NCBI GenBank assembly: GCA_946482005.1
Contig: CAMLPV010000005.1
Coordinates: 1 to 64,000 of the forward strand
Length of the DNA stretch: 64,000 nucleotides
DNA from: an uncultured Gilliamella sp.
GTDB lineage: Bacteria > Pseudomonadota > Gammaproteobacteria > Enterobacterales > Orbaceae
Reading direction: 5' to 3'
The notes under the pieces were generated by a model. It did no database searches and was not told the origin of the DNA. It saw only the letters and a program-made list of their open reading frames with translations. Within the stretch, counting starts at the first letter, position 1. Each line of letters opens with the position of its first letter. The position numbers were made by a program, and so were the translations under genes. Below are positions 54,188 to 61,505 of this stretch, piece after piece.

Positions 54188-55291
54188 TTAAGACGCAGTA
54201 AATTTTAAACGAAGTTTACGCATAAATAAGTTATCCCAACAATTCAAAATCAAAGCCAGTATAAAATAACCCGAATTAATCATATAAAACCACAAAGCTG
54301 GATCTAATCGTCCTTTACCGGCATTGGCTTTAACCGAGCTAGAAAGTAAAAAGTAGACCAAATAAAGCAATAATGCTGGCAAAATTTGTGCAAGTCGCCC
54401 TTGTCTTGGGTTAGAAACACTCAGTGGAATTACCAAAAAAGCCATCAAAGGAACCGAAATAATTAACGTTAATCGCCAAAAAAATTCAGCTTTAGCCTTA
54501 GCTGTTGGATTGTCGTGAAGTTCCAGTAATCCTAATTGCTGAACATCTATTTTATCTTCATCAACATTGGTATCTAACTCTTTAGGTTTAATAATAGCTA
54601 AATAATTATGAAAATTAGAAATTCGGAATTCTTTTAGCTGCGCTGTTCCTTCATAGCGGTTTGCATCCTCAAGAGTAATGAATTGGTTACCGTTTTTATC
54701 TTCTTCGGTTTTTCCTCTATTGGCAATAATGATAGATGGACGTTGACTGTTTTTCGGATTGATCTGAGCAATAAATACATTATCCATCTTATTTCGATCT
54801 ACATTACCAATATAAATTACCGAATTGCCATCTGGGGTTTGTTGAAATTGACCTGCTAACAGACCGGCCAAACTTGGATTGATCTTGGCGTTTTCCACTA
54901 ATTGATCTTGTTTCACACTTGACCAAGGACCAAACCAAAGGCTATTGGCCGTAGTTAATATACAGGTAATCACACAGAGAAATAGAACTACTTGATAATT
55001 AAGTCTCCTCTTAATTCCACAAGCATGCATCGCTACCATCTCACTGTCAGAATAGAGTCGTCCAAATGTCACCAATACCCCTAAGAACAGACTTAATGGC
55101 AAAATAAGATCAGCCATACTTGACACACCCAACACTAAAAGTGGCATAATCAAATCACGAGGAATACTACCATCAATTGCACTGGATAAAATTCTGATTA
55201 ATTTTTGAGAAAAGAAAATCAGCAATAAAATAAACAGTATTGCGCTTTGCGTTTTCATCGTCTCTTTAATTAAATATCGGCGAATTATCAC
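54188..55291 (-). CDS. lptF: LPS export permease LptF
   Basis: This is the partner of LptG in the lipopolysaccharide exporter. The 367 aa have the same six-helix plan with a periplasmic jellyroll around 120-260. It opens IIRRYLIKETMKTQ and has LPLSLFLGVLVTFGRLYSDSEM. It uses a GTG start at 55291. The 138-bp gap to pepA holds the divergent promoters. Confidence 0.93.
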   Translation of the reverse strand: MIIRRYLIKETMKTQSAILFILLLIFFSQKLIRILSSAIDGSIPRDLIMPLLVLGVSSMADLILPLSLFLGVLVTFGRLYSDSEMVAMHACGIKRRLNYQVVLFLCVITCILTTANSLWFGPWSSVKQDQLVENAKINPSLAGLLAGQFQQTPDGNSVIYIGNVDRNKMDNVFIAQINPKNSQRPSIIIANRGKTEEDKNGNQFITLEDANRYEGTAQLKEFRISNFHNYLAIIKPKELDTNVDEDKIDVQQLGLLELHDNPTAKAKAEFFWRLTLIISVPLMAFLVIPLSVSNPRQGRLAQILPALLLYLVYFLLSSSVKANAGKGRLDPALWFYMINSGYFILALILNCWDNLFMRKLRLKFTAS

Positions 55292-55429
55292 TCTTTTACC
55301 TATCTATCGGTCTTATAAAATCTCACTATTATAATCAGATTTGCGTTGTTTAGTTATCTTTTTGTTGCTATCGTTTAATGAACCGATAAAATGTAACTAT
55401 TGACCACAAAAATCTTACAAGAGAACGCT

Positions 55430-56914
55430 ATGCAATACGCAATCAAAAACAGTACATCTATCATCAAACAAAAAGAAGAATGTTTAGTCGTTACCGTCAA
55501 TTCTGACAAAACACAATCTAACTTAATCAAAGAGTTAGATCAATCGACTAATGACATGATAAGCCAATTAATTAATTCAGGTGATATTAGCGGTGAATTG
55601 GGTAAAACGACTTTTTTATATGTTACCCCAAATTCAACTAAACAAAAAATATTAGTAGTTGGATGTGGCCAAGGCAAAAATTTTGATATCAATGCAGCCA
55701 AAAAAGTGATTCAAGCTGCTATAAAAGAGCTAACTACCAAAAAAGTTAAAAATATTTGTTGGGATATTCTAACTCTCAATCCAGCAATAAGTGGTGAAAT
55801 CGCTAAGCAGTTACCTCAAATTACCAGCGATTTAACCTACAGTTTTGACCAATTCAAATCAACAAAATCAAAACAACCAAGCTTACAAAAAATAACTTTG
55901 CTTTATAGCGATAAACAGACGATCAACCATGTTGAAAGTCAATTATTCCAAGGGCAAATTATTGCCGATGCGATTACCAGTACCAAAAACATTGCCAACA
56001 TGCCATCTAACGTCTGTAATGCCAAATATTTAGCGGAGGAGGGTGAAAGTTTAGGCAAACAATATATCAACTTAAAAGTTACCTGCTTAGGTGAGAAAGA
56101 ACTAGCCAAACTCAATATGAATGCTTACTTAGCCGTTGGACGAGGATCGGCCAACGAATCAATTATGACCGTCATTGAGTACCATGGTGCCAAAGACAAA
56201 AAAGCCAAGCCTTATGTATTAGTTGGTAAAGGGTTAACTTTCGATTCAGGTGGTATATCTATTAAGCCTTCAGCAGGTATGGACGAAATGAAGTATGACA
56301 TGTGTGGTGCTGCCACTGTCTTTGGTGTCATGCAAGCTGTCGCTGAATTAAAACTACCTATCAATGTGGTTGGTGTAATGGCAGGTTGTGAAAATATGCC
56401 AGATGGTAATTCCTACCGCCCTGGTGATATCTTAACAACTATGTCCGGTACCACTGTGGAAATCATCAACACCGATGCTGAGGGGCGCTTAGTGTTATGT
56501 GATGTGTTAACCTATGTTGAACGTTTCCAACCGAAAACGGTGATCGACATTGCCACACTTACAGGCGCTTGTATTATTGCTCTCGGTCATCATTATACTG
56601 GCGTGATGGGCAACAACCCACAACTTATTGAAGAATTGGTAAACTCATCCAATAAAGCGGGCGACAAAGCGTGGTCATTACCTATTGATAGTGACTTCCA
56701 AGAACAAATCAAATCAACCTGCGCTGACATTGTTAATGCAGGCGGTCGAGACGGTGGAACCATTACCGCTGCTTGTTTTCTATCTCGCTTCACGGAAAAA
56801 TATCAATGGGCTCATCTTGATATTGCCGGTACAGCTTGGAAATCTGGTGCCAACAAAGGTGCGACAGGCCGACCGGTTGCCATGTTAATTCAATACTTAC
56901 TTGACCAAAAATGA
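55430..56914 (+). CDS. pepA: Leucyl aminopeptidase (PepA/XerB)
   Basis: This is a cytosolic M17 zinc/manganese aminopeptidase, in E. coli also a DNA-binding accessory for Xer recombination. The 494-aa catalytic domain has the metal and active-site motifs KGLTFDSGGISIKP (about 265-278), DMCGAATVFG and the signature NTDAEGRL (about 346-353). The N-terminal domain is the usual macrodomain-like region. An upstream in-frame TTG (55400) is less likely than the ATG at 55430 behind AAGAGA. It is followed by holC after 13 nt. Confidence 0.95.
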   Translation: MQYAIKNSTSIIKQKEECLVVTVNSDKTQSNLIKELDQSTNDMISQLINSGDISGELGKTTFLYVTPNSTKQKILVVGCGQGKNFDINAAKKVIQAAIKELTTKKVKNICWDILTLNPAISGEIAKQLPQITSDLTYSFDQFKSTKSKQPSLQKITLLYSDKQTINHVESQLFQGQIIADAITSTKNIANMPSNVCNAKYLAEEGESLGKQYINLKVTCLGEKELAKLNMNAYLAVGRGSANESIMTVIEYHGAKDKKAKPYVLVGKGLTFDSGGISIKPSAGMDEMKYDMCGAATVFGVMQAVAELKLPINVVGVMAGCENMPDGNSYRPGDILTTMSGTTVEIINTDAEGRLVLCDVLTYVERFQPKTVIDIATLTGACIIALGHHYTGVMGNNPQLIEELVNSSNKAGDKAWSLPIDSDFQEQIKSTCADIVNAGGRDGGTITAACFLSRFTEKYQWAHLDIAGTAWKSGANKGATGRPVAMLIQYLLDQK

Positions 56915-56927
56915 GTAACTAACTGAC

Positions 56928-57380
56928 ATGAAAAAAGTGATTTTCTACCTATTAGAAAACCCAACCCCAGCTAATGACGCTGGGGTACTATTCCAAGAAA
57001 AGCTCGCCTGCGAAAAAATCGTCGAAGCGTGGCAAAATAAACAGCGTGTGCTAGTTGCCTGTCAAGATCAAGCACAAGCCGAAAGAATTGACGAATATTT
57101 ATGGCAGCTAGATACCAACAATTTTGTCCCACATAATCTAGCAGGGGAAGGTCTAAAAGGCGGATCACCTGTGGAAATCTGCTGGCCACAAAAGCGCAGT
57201 AGTGGTGCACGACATTTATTAATAAACCTACAACAACAATTTCCAGAATTTGCTGGTGTTTATCGTGATATTATCGATTTTGTTCCTGTCGATGATCAAC
57301 AAAAATCGTTAGCCAGAGAAAGATATAAAGCTTATAAAGAAGCTGGTTTTAATCTTAAAACTATTCCAATTACGTGTTGA
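56928..57380 (+). CDS. holC: DNA polymerase III chi subunit
   Basis: This 150-aa clamp-loader accessory (chi) protein links the replisome to SSB. It begins KKVIFYLLENP and has the chi fold features ACEKIVEAWQNKQRVLVACQ and FVPHNLAGEG...VEICWP. It follows pepA as in enterics, where valS would come next. Here valS is displaced by about 4.1 kb. Confidence 0.93.
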   Translation: MKKVIFYLLENPTPANDAGVLFQEKLACEKIVEAWQNKQRVLVACQDQAQAERIDEYLWQLDTNNFVPHNLAGEGLKGGSPVEICWPQKRSSGARHLLINLQQQFPEFAGVYRDIIDFVPVDDQQKSLARERYKAYKEAGFNLKTIPITC

Positions 57381-57743
57381 TGAACAAAAGCATAAAAAAA
57401 TGACTTCAGCCTAACTAGTTTATAGAAATATGATAAAGTTAGTTTTTAAAGTAGATTTAGAATAAATACAGCGTCTATTCTTAAAATTACCTATTAAAGC
57501 ATCACAATTCTTTTTTAGGGATAAAAAATCATAAAATCGATAACATAAAAATATATTTACAATTTGTAAAAAGAGTTCGCGTAAACTCTCTTTACTCGGG
57601 CGTAATTACATTATTGAATTAGTCACCTAATAATAAAATGTCCAAAACTCATAGAACCCTAAAATTTGAGGGAGGGGCATTTTATTACCCAAATCTTATA
57701 AATAACATACCATTATTAAAAATAATTTAATAAATTAAGAAAA
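57381..57743. other. Start of the holC-valS insertion region
   Basis: No gene is visible. A hairpin AGAGTT-CGCGTA-AACTCT (57572-57589) with CTTTACT behind it could terminate pepA-holC transcription. Confidence 0.45.
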
Positions 57744-57919
57744 ATGGTATAAAAAGAATATTTTTTGTTTTATTACTCCCCGTCATATTTACAACTTTTG
57801 CTTTTGCCGAAAATTCAATACAGTCAAAAGTTGATTCATGTAAATCTATTTCTGATAAAGATCAGCGATTAGCTTGTTATGATGCAGTTTTTGATGTCTT
57901 AAGAATCATACCATGCTAA
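57744..57919 (+). pseudogene. Truncated exported-protein gene with frameshift after the start
   Basis: The ATG at 57744 runs into a stop after two codons. The +1 frame then encodes a signal peptide (IKRIFFVLLLPVIFTTFAFA) and a short mature part with the motif DSCKSISDKDQRLACYDAVF before a stop at 57917. The C-x-I-x(6)-RLxCYD pattern occurs in a class of exported proteins including type VI secretion VasI-like ones. The rest of the gene is gone. A one-base change restores the start frame. Confidence 0.6.
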
Positions 57920-58000
57920 TACATAACTCAATAAATTTATAAAAAATTTATTAGAACTTTTGTTATAATAACCAATTATTAATCTTAAGCCAAAAATAAA

Positions 58001-58474
58001 ATGTTAAAAAAATTATTGGTGCTCCTCATATCTTTTTTAGCTTTAATCGGTTGCCAAGAGCGACAGAAGATTACTGCAGAAATGTTGGTAGGAACTTGGC
58101 GTTGTGAAGTCGATAATAGTCGCGGCACAAAATACGTTTTTGACGGTTCAAAGTTGAGAACAATGCAACCTTATACGTTAAATAATGCTGATTATGTTGT
58201 ACTTATAGGGAAAGAGGAAGAAAGACTTTTGGTGCAATCTAAATATTATCAGCTTATTGTGCCGATTTCACCTGATAATAATTACACAAAATTTAAAGGT
58301 GCCCTTGAATGTAAATCGAAATATCAAATCAACAATATCATAACTGAAATGGAGTATAAATTTATTTCAGAAGATGAATTAAAAGAGAGCTCATTTACCA
58401 AATATGAACGTTGTGATATTCAAAAATCGATTATGGAATTCAATATAGAAGCGACATGTAAACGAGTACATTAA
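58001..58474 (+). CDS. Putative lipoprotein
   Basis: This 157-aa protein has a lipoprotein signal (KKLLVLLISFLALIGC, C18). The mature part begins with an AEMLVGTWRCEVD segment, resembling lipocalin-like small-molecule or stress lipoproteins, but no family is recognised. Four cysteines in the mature part may form disulfides. It stands alone among remnants in the holC-valS interval, so its expression is uncertain. Confidence 0.6.
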   Translation: MLKKLLVLLISFLALIGCQERQKITAEMLVGTWRCEVDNSRGTKYVFDGSKLRTMQPYTLNNADYVVLIGKEEERLLVQSKYYQLIVPISPDNNYTKFKGALECKSKYQINNIITEMEYKFISEDELKESSFTKYERCDIQKSIMEFNIEATCKRVH

Positions 58475-58501
58475 CACATATCAACTGCTTCAGTGGTTAG
58501 T

Positions 58502-58687
58502 TTACGAACGCCAGCCTAAAACTATCACCAATGTGTCAAGTAAGATAATCCCTGCGCCAATTAAATCAAAAGTAGACAGCTTAATATTATCTACAAATTT
58601 AAGCCAACCTATTGACTCAGCATCCTGGAAAATAGCTATTTTTGTTACTTTAAAACGTATATATTGTGGTTTAAAATTAACAATCAA
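58502..58687 (-). pseudogene. Possible remnant of a YnfA/UPF0060 membrane protein
   Basis: A 61-codon ORF ends in GWLKFVDNIKLSTFDLIGAG and a hydrophobic tail with VLGWR. That resembles the last 40 residues of the YnfA (UPF0060) family (WLWxVDGxxxTxxDxxGA...). The first 25 residues do not fit the family and the N-terminal helices are absent. It is probably a fragment. Confidence 0.45.
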
Positions 58688-59100
58688 TTAATAAATACTT
58701 TTAAAACTTATCAAATATACATCTCTCAATTACAACCCAATCTTAAAATAAACTACCTTGAAAATTTATCGCGATGTTTTGAAGCTAAAATTTATTGTAT
58801 TAAAAGTAAGTCAATTATTTTAGGGGATAGTTACAGGGTAGTTACATGAGTACTTCTAAAACTTATAAAATACAATCATCTAGTTAGAACATTATTATTA
58901 AAATAAATTAATTTCACAAAGTTGATGAATGTGTTCTTAAATCTAAATTATACCAAATCTAAGTCAAATAAATATCAATGTTGAAATATGTCACTAAAAA
59001 GTTGCATAGTTTTTTTAATTCATTATACTTTATGGCTCAGTAATAAAAATCGATAGAAAACAATAAATAAGAAAAATATACTTATAAAACATAAATTTAC
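58688..59100. other. Gap before the adhesin-like gene
   Basis: AT-rich, with no supported gene. The promoter elements at the right end are listed separately. Confidence 0.3.
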
Positions 59101-59129
59101 TTGACAGGAATATCGAAATGCGATATAAT
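59101..59129 (+). promoter_or_regulatory. Consensus sigma-70 promoter
   Basis: A -35 TTGACA (59101-59106) and a -10 TATAAT (59124-59129) are both exact and separated by the ideal 17 bp. Transcription would start near 59136, inside the heptamer repeat, about 110 nt before the adhesin-like reading frame. Confidence 0.8.
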
Positions 59130-59132
59130 TTT

Positions 59133-59158
59133 CAACAGCCAACAGCCAACAGCCAACA
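59133..59158 (+). repeat. CAACAGC heptanucleotide repeat at the transcription start
   Basis: Three perfect CAACAGC units (59133-59153) are followed by CAACA. They begin 3 bp after the -10 box. Copy-number change would alter the start region or 5-prime UTR, as in contingency loci. Confidence 0.8.
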
Positions 59159-59248
59159 TGGCAAATCTTTAATTTAAATTCGTGTAACTTCTGCATTCAA
59201 AGTTTTGTACTTCACGATAGTTTATTTATCCTAACAATATTAAGATCA

Positions 59249-60679
59249 TTGAAAAGATGTTTTTTTCATAATGTTTTATCCCTACAGACCTTTTCAGCAC
59301 TATTATTAATTTTATTGATATTAATTCCTTATTATAGCCAAGCATTAACATCTGTCACATCAAATTTTATTCATGGTAATTCGCCCTATTTAACCTTTGA
59401 TGGTGGTCGCACTCGTGCTACAGATATTAATAGTTTACTTTGGATAACTTTATCAAACGGTATGAAATTTACTCCGACAAATAATTCATCAACCCTACCA
59501 ATTGAGTTACCAAATTATGGTGAAAGTTTTGCCGATATTGATATGTTGATACCTACAGACTATGATTCTATTTCACTAAATTCGATTATCGGTTCTCCTT
59601 ATAATTATTGGGGAGATGATGATGGAGATGGTCAGGGTATAGATGGAATCTTAGTTAGTGGTAGCCTAAGTTTATCCATAGTTGATAAATATAACCAAGC
59701 TGTTGCACGTAAAGATGTATTATCAAACTGTTACGCACCATATAAATTAACCTTAACGAGTACAGATGGAACGTTAAGTACTCAGTATGGCGTTCCTAAT
59801 CAAAATAACTTTAATGCAAGTAATATGACTTATTATATAACCCCTAAATTAATTCCTGAGGTTTGTTTTGCGATGCCTTCTTTAGAAAATAGTGGAATAG
59901 TTGAAGGACTCAATTTTAGTGGTTCTGCTAATATCTGGAAGGACGGAAAGGGGTTTATTCTGCAATCTACTGACCCATCATCTTACAATTTAAATTTCCC
60001 AACTACTGGCGCTAATAATTTGAACTTTAATTTAGAGATTATTAATGGTCGAACACTGAACTGGGCACCGGTTACACGAAGTAATATTACAGCTACCATT
60101 ACCCCTAATAATTCTGCTGGTACAAGTGTTAAAGTAACATTGACAGGTCCTGTTGCTATACCATCTCAATGGGATTTGGACTCTCCAGGCCATATATTTA
60201 AGCCAAATTTACCACAGGTATTTGAATTAGTTGGAAGGGATAACAATGGCAATGCTGTTGTCAAATATGGGTTTCAATTAAAACAATGGTTTATTAATCG
60301 TAGTACCAAAGACTATGCATATTCCAATGCATCAAGATGGTGCGCTGCGATTGGCTACAATGTTCCCAAAGTAAAAGATTTGACTAATGCTGTTTGTGTT
60401 GGTGTATGGGGTGGGGATCGTTGTAAAGATTCAACCGGTGCTTTACCTGCATCAGATGGTAATTATTATCAGCGTCAAATTAATGCTGGTTTATTCTCTG
60501 AATGGGGAAATATGCCTACTTATAGAAATGCTCAATTTGGCATGAATCATTATTGGACATTAGATACCAATAGAAATGGTGAACAATTTGGTGTATATTC
60601 CACAGGCGGTGGTATCTTCAAATTCAGCTCAGATGATACAAGTGACACCGTTAGCCACACAATTTGCGTTGCTCCTTAA
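59249..60679 (+). CDS. Putative secreted adhesin-like protein, 476 aa
   Basis: The protein has a hydrophobic signal (SALLLILLILIPYYSQALT, about 15-34) and a large extracytoplasmic part rich in N, S, T and G, with Ig-like beta-strand texture. GDDDGDGQGIDG at about 124-135 may be a calcium-binding loop. The C-terminal 120 residues (WCAAIGYNVPKVKDLTN, GNYYQRQINAGLFSEWGNM, HYWTLDTN) resemble the lectin-like modules at the ends of invasin/intimin-type surface proteins. The only in-frame start is TTG at 59249. An ATG at 59257 is out of frame because of a run of seven T. No beta-barrel anchor is visible, so its surface attachment is unknown. Confidence 0.65.
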   Translation: MKRCFFHNVLSLQTFSALLLILLILIPYYSQALTSVTSNFIHGNSPYLTFDGGRTRATDINSLLWITLSNGMKFTPTNNSSTLPIELPNYGESFADIDMLIPTDYDSISLNSIIGSPYNYWGDDDGDGQGIDGILVSGSLSLSIVDKYNQAVARKDVLSNCYAPYKLTLTSTDGTLSTQYGVPNQNNFNASNMTYYITPKLIPEVCFAMPSLENSGIVEGLNFSGSANIWKDGKGFILQSTDPSSYNLNFPTTGANNLNFNLEIINGRTLNWAPVTRSNITATITPNNSAGTSVKVTLTGPVAIPSQWDLDSPGHIFKPNLPQVFELVGRDNNGNAVVKYGFQLKQWFINRSTKDYAYSNASRWCAAIGYNVPKVKDLTNAVCVGVWGGDRCKDSTGALPASDGNYYQRQINAGLFSEWGNMPTYRNAQFGMNHYWTLDTNRNGEQFGVYSTGGGIFKFSSDDTSDTVSHTICVAP

Positions 60680-61035
60680 TTTTTTAAATTATAGGGAAAA
60701 TTATTAAAAAATATAAACCAAAATCGATTAGAGTTAATTACTGCATAAGAAGTGGTTTATCAACATGTTATTCATACTTAATAAGAAGCGCAATTTATAG
60801 CCAAGTGCTTTATAAAATGAAAAGAGATTGAGAACGGGTTTTTTGAAATTTGATTTAATGTTTCATTGTTGCTTAATCTCTTATTTTTGGTAAAAAATTG
60901 AATCTTAATTCAATTAGGCTATTATGTCACTATGCTTAAATTTTTGTTATTAATGATAAAGATTAGCTTTATCTATGCTGGTAAGAATGTTTGTTGTCTG
61001 ATTGAATACTAAAGCAAAGGAGTGACCAAGAGATC
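60680..61035. other. Gap after the adhesin-like gene
   Basis: No gene is visible. AAGAGATT (about 60822) and AATCTCTT (about 60876) form inverted arms, followed by ATTTTTGG, a possible long-range terminator. Confidence 0.4.
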
Positions 61036-61062
61036 TTGCAACATTTCTTTATCCGAACAAGA

Positions 61063-61227
61063 ATGCCTAACGACATATATTTATACCAACCAATTGAACA
61101 CGCTAAACAAAAGATTGCTTTCGATGAAAAGTCAGTAACAACTATCTTAACCGCTATGAAAAACGTCTTAAACGCAGAAACATTAGCAAATATTGATTAT
61201 AATGAATTGTTAAATTTGCCATGCTAA
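61063..61227 (+). CDS. Small hypothetical ORF, possibly a gene fragment
   Basis: An open frame (from a TTG at 61036 or ATG at 61063) encodes a 54-63 aa peptide ending with HAKQKIAFDEKSVTTILTAM...NIDYNELLNLPC. There is no good ribosome site at the ATG. The helical, well-formed residues suggest genuine coding origin, perhaps the end of a larger deleted gene. Not recognised. Confidence 0.3.
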   Translation: MPNDIYLYQPIEHAKQKIAFDEKSVTTILTAMKNVLNAETLANIDYNELLNLPC

Positions 61228-61505
61228 TGGTAGTTGTTACGTTAAAACATAATAGTTTATAGTCATTAGCGGTTTATATTGGATAAATGAAATAAATCGA
61301 CAAGTTTATCTATCATCATCAAAATTCATCATCTAAATCGGTGATAAAACAAGATTGTTTATTAATAAATGTTCTTTTATTGTACGTATTGTTATTGTTA
61401 CTCTCGCCAAAATCGATTTTATGCGTCTAACAATTTATTGTTATATCATTTTACTGTAGAATAAAGGCCATTTTTATGCCTTGAATTAGGATTGATGCCT
61501 TTATT
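61228..61505. other. Upstream region of valS
   Basis: Non-coding. It should contain the valS promoter, since holC no longer adjoins it. No clear -10/-35 pair can be fixed. Confidence 0.3.
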
